The position numbers were made by a program, and so were the translations under genes. Under the pieces are notes generated by a model. That model was not told the origin of the DNA. It ran no database searches and saw only the letters and a list, made by a program, of their open reading frames with translations. Below are positions 1-11,191 of a DNA stretch of 64,000 nucleotides, piece after piece; within the stretch, counting starts at the first letter, position 1, and every line of letters starts with the position of its first letter. The DNA is from Calycina herbarum (Eukaryota; Ascomycota; Leotiomycetes; Helotiales; Pezizellaceae): positions 372,001-436,000 of the forward strand of contig LLEY01000020.1 of NCBI GenBank assembly GCA_001414485.1, given 5' to 3'.

Positions 1-1
1 T

Positions 2-136
2 CCGGGCGCTGCCTTCTTCCAGAATGTCAACGATCAAGTCACTCAAACGGCTGATGGTGTCAACGTTGGAGGTCTAGATTTGCTAGATTATATGACTCTT
101 GATAATGGACAAGGTATTCATGACTTCCAGGGATGA
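2..136 (+). CDS. 3' end of an unidentified gene (partial)
   Basis: The reading frame beginning at base 2 is open until a TGA at 134-136 and encodes about 44 residues. The peptide contains QNVNDQVTQTADGVNVGG and ends DYMTLDNGQGIHDFQG. It is Gln/Asn/Asp-rich with a short hydrophobic-acidic tail, as is often seen at the C-terminus of fungal transcription factors. That is only a resemblance, because no domain lies inside the window. The rest of the gene is upstream of base 1. No family is assigned. Confidence 0.5.
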   Translation, partial: PGAAFFQNVNDQVTQTADGVNVGGLDLLDYMTLDNGQGIHDFQG

Positions 137-1081
137 GTAATGAGCGAAACGACGGAGTTTGATGGCGTTTTAGACTAGAGGCGGTTGCTCCTGGGCACGT
201 ACTTTCTGCGGTTATTATTACGATTTGGTTTCTTGCTTTGCGTTTTCTTTGGGCAGCATGGAGTTTGGTGCGGTTGCTGGCGCTTATGCGCTATGGATGT
301 TGGGAGATATCAATATTGCTTGATCAGTGGGGTCCTGTCGGAGGGATATGCAATGAATATTGGGTTGCTTTTCATGGGATTGCAGCCACATGGGGTTCTC
401 GCTAGAAAGTGTTTCTTAGTGCTCCTATGTAGCGGGGATAGTGAAAAGCAAGTTCGTACACTCTGAGGAATTGCCGAATTATGCTACCACGTGAATAATT
501 GTTATACTTGTCAACTATTTCAGTCCCAGATCCCGACATTTGATGGCTTATTTAATTGATGGCTTACTCGCACCTTCTTGGCCCCCAATGCTTGGCTTAC
601 TCGACTTGTGATAGCTTACTTGATATGTGATGGTTTACTTGATATGTGATGGTTTACTTGGTATGTGATGGCTCACTTGGTGGCTTACTCACAAAATTCC
701 TTTTTGGCCCCCAAATATAAACGGCTGGCTTACTCGTTAGTCGATGGCTATTGCTGAGGATTCACTTCACTCAATGCGAGCTTAAGAAGCCGGGGATTTT
801 TGGGCATTTCAAAATCGAGTTTTGATTCTGTATATTGATACACAAGCCAAGCTTCAGGCGTAAAATTCCCATCCGTGGCATGAGAGCTCTGGGACGTGCG
901 ACCAGCAACGCGAGCTGGACTGGTATTTTTGATTCTTCATCGTCATCTATTGACGAGACCATTGCACCCAAATTTTCATCCAATGGAAGAAGCGAGTGTC
1001 TCTTCGTAGTATTCCGGGCCCTTTCTTTAAAGGCCAACAGAGAGCAGTAAGTCTAAAGACAAATCCTATAAACTTGCTACT
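137..1081. other. Intergenic region with a TTACTCG-type array
   Basis: No gene is supported here. The region separates the partial gene from the cyclophilin gene, which ends at 1082 on the minus strand, so it should hold both 3' ends. Its only organised content is the array at 541-735, described separately. Short open frames at 185-466 and 771-1050 overlap each other on both strands and resemble nothing known. Confidence 0.6.
541..735. repeat. Degenerate array of GGCTTACTCG / GATGGTTTACTTGATATGT units
   Basis: The stretch contains at least eight variants of a TTACTCG or TTACTTG core. About four are in phase at 20-21 bp as TGTGATGGTTTACTTGATA-like units between 607 and 695. Two GGCCCCC blocks, near 579 and 707, punctuate the array. 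The same core and GGCCCCC signature recurs near 13,360-13,475, and the core alone recurs near 26,455-26,530, so it is a dispersed family rather than a local simple repeat. Confidence 0.6.
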
Positions 1082-2897
1082 TCACCAGCCATCGAAATTT
1101 CCAAAACCCCCAGCCTTGGATTTTTTCTTCGGTGGCCCCATTTCCAAATCATCTTCGGCATTGGTAGATTTAGAGAGACTCGAGGATGAAACAGCTTTGA
1201 GATACTTGCCTACCTCCCCAGACTGATCTGTCTGCTCCACAGTACCGTCATTTCTAATGCGCTTTCCGGTCCAAGTAGTTTTGTCGTCCTCCGTTCCACC
1301 TTGCTTCTTAATTTCCTCTTTCTCCTTCTCCGCGACATCCTTTTCATGCTTCTGTTTCTGAAACTCCTCGAATGGATCAACGAAGACCACAACATTCTCC
1401 ATAACGATATCTTCCAGGGGACGGCTTCCGGAATCCACAGGCACATTTTCCAGCTTTCCTAAAACATCCAAACCGCCAACAACCCGACCGAAGATGGTGT
1501 GTTTTCGATCGAGATGCTTTGCTTGTCTGTATGTTATAAAAAATTGACTTGAATTTGTGTTCTTGCCCTTGTTGGCCATACTCATGACTCCTCTGTTATC
1601 ATGCGTTAGTGGTCCGTCGAATTCATCGTTGAAATTCTTTCCCCATATGCTCGTACCGCCTTTTCCAGTTCCTGTTGGGTCGCCACCTTGTATCATGAAA
1701 TTTCGGACGTTTCTGTGGAACACTACTCCATTGTAGTAACCCTTTTTCGCTAGCTGTACGAAATTCCAAACAGCCCTTGGTGCAGTTTCAGTTTGCAGTT
1801 CAATATTGAGGGAACCAAAATTTGTCTCAATCCTAGCATATCCCTTAATCTTGACTCTTTTAGGCTTTAACATATACTCTTCATCAGAAAGTAATGCCCT
1901 CTCGCCGCTTGTTTCCGGCGTAAGTCCGGTGCTCGTAAAACTGGCTGCTGCTCGTCCGTTTGTGTATTGTGCAGCATTGTACGCCAGCTTCTTGTCCTGT
2001 ATCATCGACGGCCTAGGGGCGGAATTACTCGATCCAGTTTTGGATAGGGCTTTCGATCGGTTGACGTCTCCACCAGCCTCTCTTTCCCTCCTCGCCTTCT
2101 CAACCGCCTCTTTTGCCCTCAAAACCTTCTCTCCCACCCGTCCGAGCGCATCAATATTTACGGAGCCCTTCTGCCGCTCTGCTTGTTGTTCCTTGGTGAG
2201 AACCGTTTCCCCTTCCTTGATAAATTTGAATTTGCTCAAGTCTCTTGACTCGATATTTTGAGGGTCCTGCAGGGTAATGATATCTGATCTGCCAAATTCC
2301 CGATCATCCACCAAGTCGGTCCACATCTTCGCCTTGATATTGAGTCTCTCTATCGTCTCCCAAGCAAACACATTTGCTTCACTTCCATGCCTAACCGCAA
2401 CAATATGTGTATTATCCGTGAAAACCTTGAATGTGACAGGGTCGACCATATCCCCCTTCCCTCCTTCAGCGCCTCCATCATCCGAGTTGCGCGCAAAGTT
2501 TAATTTGATCAAATCCTTGTCCTTCAAGGGATTTCCGGTAACTGGATTCGTGCCATGTTTAGAAAGCCAATCGCTTATAACCTCCACGTCGAATATCGTT
2601 CCTTCGGGCGTGCAGACGGGGTTTTGGAAAGGTTGGAGGCTCGCGGCGCAAAAGTTAAAGGGGAGTCGTTTGAAGTTTGCGCCATTCGGGGCTTTCTGGG
2701 AGACATTGGATCCGGCGCTCGCAGAGTATGCATCAGAAGAAGCCCATTCGGAGTGGGTAATCTGGGAAATGTTAGGATCGTGTTGCGACTTGGAGGGAAG
2801 AGGGGAAGAAACGTACGTAGAGCTTATCGGTTCCTTCAAAAGATTAAATTAGCGATAAAAGCCACTTATATATGGAACGCGATTTACCTTTTCCCAT
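1082..2897 (-). CDS. U-box cyclophilin, peptidyl-prolyl isomerase-like 2 (PPIL2/Cyp8 type)
   Basis: This is a nuclear peptidyl-prolyl cis-trans isomerase fused to a U-box E3 ligase domain; family members associate with the spliceosome and ubiquitin machinery. Three exons are inferred: 2897-2888, 2833-2817 and 2761-1082, giving 568 residues. The two tiny first exons spell MGKGTDKLY, the conserved PPIL2 start, and join to ITHSEW. The U-box lies at about residues 43-95 (NPVCTPEGTIFDVEVISDW). A coiled, charged linker follows, then the cyclophilin domain at about 317-472 with FHR, QGGDPTGTGKGG and SQFFITY motifs. His425 stands where cyclophilin A has its cyclosporin-binding Trp (KHLDRKHTIFG), so drug binding is probably weak. 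The basic tail ends PPKKKSKAGGFGNFDGW. Starting at the in-frame ATG at 2839 instead would translate intron 2 and lose the conserved N-terminus. Confidence 0.93.
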
Positions 2898-3896
2898 TTT
2901 CAATGTTGACCTACTTCCCAGGTCGAGGTTGTTGATGTTTTGTTTGTATAATGATTTTACTGTAGACAGCAGCCTCGCCAGCCTAGCCTTGGCTTTGCCC
3001 TGGCCTTTAAGGCCCACATTTAACCAAATTTGCGCCAGCCCTAAACAGGTAATTCATCAGATATTTCATTGAATCCATCCAGTTGCTGCATAACCTCTTG
3101 AATATGCCTGAAATCTCGACTTGCTTCATATATTCAAAGTGTAAACAGAAGCGTTGAAATATTTCTTAGATTTATAGTGAATAAAAAGTGGTCTGTGCTA
3201 TCCTTACTTATTTGACTTGCCACCTTGCGGTTATTCACCATTTTCGAGTTAACTTATCGTTCAATCTCTATCAAATAACTCTGGTATTCTAACTCTTTAG
3301 AATATTTGTATTAAATAAATGTTACTTGGTCAAGTACCTATATCTCCATACTGTTCAAAACATCTCGACTTCATTTAATAAACTTGATTAATCTAACTTG
3401 ATTCGAACAATATAGTTGGACTACTAGACTTACTACTTAAGCCACATTTAGCTAATAAAGCACCCCCGCAATTCGTTTTCGACGATGAGAAAGCGTAGAT
3501 ATGAAAGGGAATACGCGGGGGAATTTGATACTTGAGAAAACTAAGAGGGGGGAAGGAGGGGGTCGCGCCTTCCTTCTCGCTGCACAAGTGGGTCGACTGG
3601 AGTTGAGTTGTCTAGCTGTAGGGAAGGAGCGACTTCTGAGTTCTCAAGGAAGGAGCGACCTCGACCTCTCGCTACACTCAGCGCGTTCACACGTTGAGGG
3701 AAGGTGCGACACCGAGGGCCTCTATCTGCTCGAAGGCAACTCTACCTGCCATGCGTCCTCTTTGACTTAGTTACCTATGAGCTCTGTCTCCTTGCCCATG
3801 TGTTGCACCGGGATAAGAATTTCGCAACTCAACCTTCTTTCAAGCAAGCACGACTGTCATCGCAGAAAGAGGACCTCGCACTGCGACAACTTCAAG
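2898..3896. other. Intergenic, divergent promoter region
   Basis: This spacer lies between the divergently transcribed cyclophilin (-) and 2EXR (+) genes and must hold both promoters. The 3,080-3,470 part is AT-rich and shows loose similarity to AT-rich stretches near 39.3 kb. A GAAGGAGCGAC-like block recurs near 3,624, 3,649 and 3,698 (the last as GAAGGTGCGAC). No gene was found. Confidence 0.5.
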
Positions 3897-4988
3897 ATGG
3901 CCAGAGCCAAAGCCCCCGACAGTCACGATGCTGTTCCCTCCCACCTACTTGACCTGGTCAAACGCTTGGAAGCCGACATTGTTGGATTGAAAGCAGAAAA
4001 CCAAAACCTGAAATCACAAATTGCTATCCTTAGATCAGGAGCTGTGGCTCTCGATACTGGTCCAATGATCTTCCTCCTGAGATCCATTGGTAGGTAAATC
4101 GGTGAACCCATGAATTCGGCGCGAATTGACGATCAACAGCTTGATATGGGAATTTGCATGCGGAATACCGCAAACCCACATTCTCTCCGCCCACAGAACA
4201 AGCCGTTCCCAGACAAGAGATCTTTTCAACGCCTGTAAAGAAGCCAGACAAGTGGTTTTGTCTCTTCCTCTCAACTCCTTTGTTTTTCTACGACGTCGTG
4301 GACCAACACGGCTGAATTGGTGTAATCTAGACATTGACACCGTATACTTACGAATGACAAGCCAATGGGCCGGAATATGTTTACCTGCTGAAATCAATTG
4401 GGTCTGTGGATTGTGTGACGTTGAGATGATGGGGTCATGCGGACACAGCTATGGCGTTTGGTCCAAGGACTTTCCCCATCCAATCCATAAAGCTGACCAT
4501 TTACTCCTCCACTCACCAAAGCTTTTCCATGGTCTGCCAATGAAGTCTCAAGGCGTGGCTCTGCCCCAGGAATATGGACTCCTTCATCGATACAAAATCA
4601 AGGAGTTTCTGATCGTTATTGAAGAAGTTGATGCACTCGATAGCGGAAAACGAGGGGTTTCATTTGAAAAGCCTTCGCGAACCTACGAGGATTTCATTAA
4701 TATTGAGAGATGGGACCCCGATTTACTACTGCAAAGCAAAAAATTGAACTTCGAAGGGGACTGGCCAGAGTACGAGAAGTTTGTGTATGATGAGATGCAG
4801 CTTTGGAAGTATCGACGAATTGAGGAAAATGAGGCAATTAGAAATCTCAACCCTGATCAAGGTAAGACCAGATGCCAGAGTATTTTCCGAATCTTCTTAT
4901 TGATTATCATGTAGTTGTATTTGATCTTTCTGACTGGGAGATCCCCACAGTGAATGTGGTGTATAGGAAAGATTCGATGTATTATTGA
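3897..4988 (+). CDS. 2EXR-domain protein
   Basis: Three exons, 3897-4093, 4140-4861 and 4915-4988, give 330 residues. Donors are AG|GTAAAT and G|GTAAGA; acceptors are AACAG and ATGTAG. Residues about 20-50 (LVKRLEADIVGLKAENQNLK and following) form a predicted coiled coil. A 2EXR-like domain follows, with LIWEFACGIP, a conserved AC(K/R)EARQVVLS segment and the NLDIDTVYLRM strand typical of this very large fungal family of unknown biochemical function. The second intron is supported because exon 3 continues sensibly as VVFDLSDWEIPTVNVVYRKD before TGA; reading through would stop at 4914 with a hydrophobic nonsense tail. The usual LPxEIR stretch before IWEFA is poorly matched (FLLRSIGSLIWEF), so the first intron boundary is the least certain part. 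No function beyond the family is inferred. Confidence 0.75.
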
Positions 4989-7900
4989 AGAATTCCGGCG
5001 GTAATTACAGTTTCCCCGTAGGCTTTAGCAGACGATGAGCAACATTCGACTTCAATTTCAACCAAGGAAGATGTCAACTGTGGTGGAGGCATATGAAAAA
5101 TGGGGGGGTTGTCAAATTGAGCTACTTTTCAAACTTCTGGCGCCGCGCCACGCTAGTAATGCAGATTGCTATATAATGCTTTATTGACCAATTAACCAAT
5201 CATGTTACCATTGTGAAGTATGAAGTCGTGAGTCTAATAAATTTAATTATTAAGTTATGTTGTTCACGACTATTGAATAAATTAATTAAATCAACTAACA
5301 TCTGGAACGTCTTAATAGTACATAGTATAGCTACACATCTGGATAAAATTTGTTTGATTTGATTATTCTAGAAAGTTTAGAATAATTAAGTTACTTAATT
5401 AAAGTCTGAAACGTCTCGACAGTATATAGCATAGCTACTCATCCGAGCAAAATTTGTTAAATTCAATTATTCTAGATAGTTTAGAATAATTAAGTTAGCT
5501 AGACAGAGTATAGAGATAACTTGTAGCGAATTTGAAGATATCCCTAGACATAATTATTCAATGTTGTAATTAGTGAATAAAGTATCCCTTTAATTCGCCA
5601 TACACCCCACGTGCCTACGTGTTCTCCGGTAGAAACCTAAGTGAGATGACAGCAAGACTAGTATATCTCACCAATGAGAAGGATTACTAGAACAGTACCT
5701 TCCTGGACAGGACCAATAGAACACGTCGGATTTTTGATGCGCGCCTCGCTTCAGTACGCTAATGCACGTAGGACGTATGGCGAACCAAAGGGATATTATT
5801 TTATCATTACAGTTTTCGCGATCCAACTTCCTATTTCCCAAATTCTTCTCTCTGCTTTCTGATCTCGGAGTCCTTGCCAACACAATGGACTTTTGTACAT
5901 CAATAGAGTGCGAACGCCATGAGAACTCTCAGCTTTCAACTTGTTATAAAATCCTCTATAATTCGAAGCGTCATTGTTATTTTTACCTCTAGAACAATTC
6001 AATCAATTAACCAATCAACCGGTTTGTCGTAGATCATTTGAATTCTTTCCCCATAACACCAGACGCACCTGAAGATGGCTGAAAAAGAACGCGGGGAATT
6101 CATATCAAAGCTCTCAAGAAAAGTCATAACTGTCGACTTGCCGATGGATTTAAAGACTGTAATGCGACTGAAAATTTAAGAGGTGTGATGCCCCTACACT
6201 CAAGAAACCGCTGGATTTTCCTCCTGCTAGGTCGGGTAAATTATGGGAGAAATCCCAAATCTCTAGCTTTATAGAAACTCGTGACTCCATCCAGCGTATC
6301 TCTCTAGAAAAATAGGTTCTCTTTGACTTTGGGAACGAGGTGATAAATATGAGGTAACTCGACGCCGCTTGTATAGACCAACTATCTGAAACGTAGCAAA
6401 ACTTACCAACTAGATCTGGAATAGATTTCTCAACTTTCTTCGCTATTTGTTTCAATCTTGGTGGACTACTAACTACGTGATCATAGTTCAATCATAACCA
6501 AGAACTTCGCCAGGCGGAATTGCTAAGTCAAAACTGCTGATCACGGGATTGGTGTCTCAGGAAAGAGCCAACATAGATGGCAAGTTTAATATCTATGAAC
6601 GAACTGTAGAAAATGTTGAGAGCTGAGAGCTGAGGGTTCTTCTAGCATGCGTGCTATGCTAAGGTACATAAGTCCATTATTATAGCAAGAAAAGTCCATG
6701 ATGATTATACTACACGATTTTAGCAGAGGTACTTGTTCTTGGATTACGTCAACACAAACACTACACTTCCACATGGCGAACGTCACTATTGATTTTCAGC
6801 AGTGTGAGAGTTTCAGCCTGCACACTACTATCATCCCTCCGGTATTTTCTGGCAGCTGAGATAGATATCGCTGAGAAGAGCTGGAAGGATCAATAGAGGA
6901 TGTCTCCACTCTTCTTCACTCGTCTGCATGACTTTGAATTCATCCCAGACAAGGAAAACAGCAAACTAGCCGTAAATTTCAGCGTATCTGAGTAGTTCGT
7001 GCTTACACAAGGTGCAAGCTCACAAATAGTACAGACTAAAAATCTTGCCTGGATTTCTAGCCCATATTAGAAGGCCTTGGAAATCAAAAGGCTCAAAAAC
7101 CAAAAAGGAAAACTCCAAAAATGAAAATCGGACTATTTATTTTAGAAGTAGATTAGACCAAATTTTCAGCCGGTGAGGTATTAAATACATCGAGCGCCTC
7201 CTCAAGTTTCTTTTAAGCCCCGTTTTCCCAATAACTAGTGTAAACTTACTCCGCGCCTTTTTCAGGCACAGCTCTATCCACAAGAGATTCCACTTTTAAT
7301 TGTCAAAGAACAAGTTTAGCAGGCTATCGGCCAATCAATGCATGGCAGATCGCATTTCTCCGAGCTGAAATTCTTTTTAATCGAATCTAGTCGATGCGCG
7401 GAGCATGACCGGCTCCGTGTCGACATTTCTGGCTGAACTTTTTTTTAGCCTTCTTCTGTGAGCGGTGCCTTGGAGTGACATCAAGCGACTTTTGTTGATC
7501 GAGGTATTTATAAGAACTGCATACCCCGGCTCTCCGAATTCGGGACCTCGATGTGACGAGAAGGAAAAAGAACATTCATTCATGGGATGAATGCTGTCTC
7601 TTCTCGATGTCTGATCACGGACTATCCACCTCGAAATTTCGTGGAAAAATTCGAACCTCGTGTCAGTGATTTGGGATTCTCATTTCTGTCCGAGTTTTAG
7701 GATAGAAATGAAGAAACGTCATCACAAGATCCATTACCCCATTTCTCACTTCAAGTCCCACAAAGATCCGAAAAAAGGCTGACAAAAGGGGAAAAGTCAT
7801 GCTGGAAGGCACGCGAAGCAACCACAAGTGCAGAATCATAGAATACCTCAAGAACCACTACCTCATTCTCCGACTTGAGCATCCCCATCGAGCGCGTGCG

Positions 7901-8756
7901 AATAAAAAAGAGACGAAGTGCCAACCGAACACACCCCGTCGACACGAACCACCCCTGCCAGCGACGAGCCAAAGTCCTAAAATCCCCCATTTTGGGCACT
8001 TCGATTCCTCCTACCATGAGCGAATTCCTGCACTCACACTATTCCCAAGAGCGAGTTTGCAGAAAATCACACCATGTGTACATTGGTACATACACCACCG
8101 TCATCGATATGGCAATTTCGAAATCCCATGCCCGATCAAGAATCCCATGTCTCGCGATACGCAACAAAACACCAAATCCGTCATGCTTTCATGACGTAGC
8201 AACGAATTGATAATTCGGCATTTCAAAAGAACCAACTACCGCCGTCCATTGTGGCCCCCAGTTTCTAGTTCCCCGACACTTTGTGTTTAGATGTTCTTAG
8301 GCGGTGGTTCGCTCAGCGATGCTAACTTTAGCACGTTAAAATGATCTCACAATATGAATATGGGGGTAATTGAAAGCAGAATTCTGCAAATTGTACGAGA
8401 AGATTGTGCGAATGCCCTAATTTAGAGCGCACATCCATAGCAATGGAGTCATAAATAGGGCTATGCTAAAACTTAGCGGGCTGTTCAATGCCTTAATAAA
8501 CATGGTTTTGAGCCCCCAAAAACTTTCTTCTCGTGAATTCCAAGAAACTGCTTCTCTCATTTTTCTTTCGCATTCCACACTCGCTTGATACTTTGCCAAC
8601 AATTCGCGCTTTCGGCTACGATCTTTCGGAAGAAATCGACAGGACTTCCTGTTTTATTTACTAGACCTCCTAGATAGCACTTCCCAATTTAACTTCAAAC
8701 CGTATCAAAGGCTTGCCCAACGAACATACATCGACTGCAACTCTTCAACAATAAAA
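4989..8756. other. Gene-poor spacer with AT-rich tandem repeat
   Basis: I found no gene I can support in this 3.8 kb. The 5,140-5,600 part is AT-rich and contains a two-copy tandem repeat, described separately. Short open frames at 6075-6179, 6150-6491 (-), 7751-8017 (-) and 7799-8210 (+) show no recognisable domain, and the last two overlap on opposite strands. The block may be decayed sequence. Confidence 0.5.
5298..5502. repeat. Two diverged tandem copies of a ~103 bp AT-rich unit
   Basis: Copy 1 (5298-5400) and copy 2 (5401-5502) share, in the same order, a TCTGGAACGTCT / TCTGAAACGTCT start, an ATAGTATAGCTAC / ATAGCATAGCTAC block, AAAATTTGTT, and the core AGTTTAGAATAATTAAGTTA. Differences are mostly transitions, which would suit mutated repeat DNA. 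The flanking ACCAATTAACCAATCATGTT motif near 5,190 has a relative near 26,800. Confidence 0.65.
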
Positions 8757-9423
8757 ATGGCAGAGCAAGGGGATAATGACGGTCCTGTAAGTCCACCCGA
8801 AAAAAGAAATACTCGCATTCGCGGGTCAGCGATGTTGCTAGAATATCTTGTTTGCTAACAGCCACAGCCCACCGAGAGTTCTTCCACCATGAGCCCAGAC
8901 TCAGGATTTTTCGGAGAAGAGGAATACGACACAGCTGGTACATCGCCAGAAACGGAGAACAACAACCACGTGCCCGGACATTCCTCTGCTCCAGGTCCAT
9001 CGCCAGCAACGAACAACAGCTGCCTTCCCACCTACGTTGCTGCTCGTCCGTCGCTAGCAGCACAGAACAGCAATTTGTTCGTAAGTACTCTTATCGAAAG
9101 CGATATATGCTACTGTACTGATCAGTTCCCTCTAGCCACTTTACACGGCGGTCGATGGAACCCGTTATCACTTACTTCCTGTCGTCCGCGATCCAACGAT
9201 CATGGAGGCAGGGGAACTGATCTACCGATCTTGGATACATCAACCATTCGGGCAGAATCTCGTGCGTAATGACCACCTTGACAACAACAACACGGACAGT
9301 GAAAATGAGAGAGTTACTCTTCCTTCTTTTAAAATATTCGTGGCAGAGGTCGAGGCTATGGGCAGAGTGCCAATAGAGCAGCATCTGATTGCAAATAACG
9401 AATTGCCAAACGGAACTTCTTGA
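8757..9423 (+). CDS. Unrecognised small protein, three exons
   Basis: Three exons, 8757-8786, 8862-9080 and 9136-9423, give 178 residues. Both donors are the optimal GTAAGT; acceptors are GCTAACAG and CCCTCTAG, and all phases agree. The first half is acidic and Ser/Pro/Asn-rich (MAEQGDNDGPPQPTESSSTM and onward). The second half is more structured, with YTAVDGTRYHLLPVVRDPT and LPSFKIFVAEVEAMGRVPIE. No known domain, signal peptide or membrane segment is evident. The clean intron signals argue for a real, possibly lineage-restricted gene. A function cannot be given. Confidence 0.6.
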
Positions 9424-11191
9424 ACTTGCACTGAAATACATTCAATAATCCACTATCCCTTTGGAACCAGCAGGCCAGACTGAACCAAAGGGAAGGTGTG
9501 ACGTTGATTTAAGGATAATGAACTGAACGAAAATCGAGACAACAAGGGGTAACAACACATGACTCGGAGATAGTAGGAGGGAAAATATCAGACTTGAAAT
9601 TTGGCTTCCACTCCATGCTCAAAAAGGACCCTGTCTTTCCGGAGGGTACCTAGGTATTCTTCGGAGGTTTTAGTATAATTTTTTCTTTGTACATGGTTGT
9701 AATCATTTCTTACCTCGATATCTCAATGTCATGTGTTTGCAATCTGAATTATGTGATTCTTCGAGAAGTGGGTTCCTTCAGTGGGGTTGCTGCATCAGGA
9801 TGGATTGCCAATCTGGAACCCACCTGGTAGCAGAACAGGATGGCAAATGGCCATGGTGAACCGAAACACCATGATGCTCGTGTTGCTGATCTCCCAGGAA
9901 AAGAATGGGTTTCGTTGTACTCGACCTTGATTCTGTGCTCATCAGTGACGAAGCACAACGTAGGTAGGCACAGCTCAGAATCTCAGCACGAGCACACCAC
10001 TCCCCCCATCTTTGCTCTGAAGGAGGCTGTCTGGCTGCTGGCTGCTGGCTGCTGTCGCGAAAGTGCGAAAGAGGTTGCTTTTGATGTTGAGGATGCTCCG
10101 TCAACCGCCGGCTTTCTCCCCGTCGCCAACCCCTTTTTCAGTGCCCAACGGTATCGCTCTTCTCCGGGCAAGTCAATTCGAAGTAACTCAGGAGTCAACT
10201 TGGCGGTGACTGTAGCTATTTTCGGTGGTGGTAGATCTTCTCGTCGTGTGATGGGTGGAGAGCAAAAGAAAATTGGCCGGATATGGGTCTGTGGTGCTAT
10301 CTTTTTTGGAGTTTGCTGAGAAAGTGAGAAACAGAGATCTGAGGAACTCGAGGGTTGGAGAGTTTGGAGAAGGTTTGCCGAGACGCTCGAGTGCAGAGGT
10401 CTAGAGGGGTCTTTTTTCTGGAGACGAGCCTTGTATTTGGGGGCATCCTCTTGTTCCTGACGCCCACAGCCTATCCACTGTCTATCCACAGCCTCTCCAC
10501 AGCCTCTCCACTGTCCAAGGTCGCGGAAGAACTCCTGTCCACCAATTCCAGCAGTTCCACTGTTAACCCACTGTTATCCCACAGTTAACCCACTGTTTCT
10601 CGAGAGCATGTCGCTGGGGCCCCAACGAGCCCAGCAGATGAAAAATGCATCGGCAGTGCAGCGACACAGTGACAGTCTCCTGGGCTCGCAGCTGGGGTAA
10701 GGCGCCCCGCTCTCCGTGCTCTCCGTGCTCTCCGTGCTCTCCGTGCATCACCTGCACCGAGTGAAGCTTTTGGCAGGGCAGTGGCAATATCGTCTAGACT
10801 TTGGGTGTTTCCATCGTGCTTGGTGGAAGGTGGAACGCGCACCCTGTTCCGAACAGAATCTCGCGCACTATTGAACCCCCCCCTCTTGATGTTTGCGCCA
10901 TGTCACTTCAAGCTTCCTCTTCAAGCTGCTCGAGCTGCTCAAGCTGCTGCTCCCCGATTTCTTCAAAAGCCTTCTCTTCCCTCCATTTTTCCGTCCCTCG
11001 ACATCAACTTCACTCGCCCTCAACCACCTCTGCACTTTCCTCCCCCAAGCCCTCATACTTCCTCTTGTCCAATTACACCTCGCCGCTGTGTGACACACCC
11101 AACCCCGCTTCTTGGCCTTGTCCGCCCTCCCTTTGCCTATAGACCCTATCACCCGCCGACGCCGACGCTGACCCAAACCCAATTCTTCAAC
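9424..11191. other. Upstream region of glycerol kinase gene
   Basis: No supported gene. From about 10,470 the DNA turns GC-rich, with CCACAGCCTCTCCAC and GTTAACCCACTGTT direct repeats and a CTCCGTGCT minisatellite, then a pyrimidine-rich leader up to the kinase ATG. Open frames on both strands between 9,750 and 10,490 overlap each other, lack convincing ATG starts and have low-complexity composition. Confidence 0.5.
10710..10746. repeat. 9 bp tandem repeat, unit CTCCGTGCT, four copies
   Basis: Four perfect consecutive CTCCGTGCT units are visible, the last one ending in CA instead of CT. The array lies about 450 bp upstream of the glycerol kinase ATG. Confidence 0.85.

Noticed and set aside
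6150..6491. 113-codon minus frame in an AT-rich spacer
   Set aside because: No recognisable family and the start context is weak; might be decayed coding DNA but this cannot be shown.
7751..8210. Overlapping frames on opposite strands (88 and 111-131 codons)
   Set aside because: Mutually overlapping, no domains, no splice-supported extension.
9983..10489. 168-codon minus frame upstream of glycerol kinase
   Set aside because: Begins with GTG rather than ATG, is overlapped by plus-strand frames of similar size, and matches nothing known.
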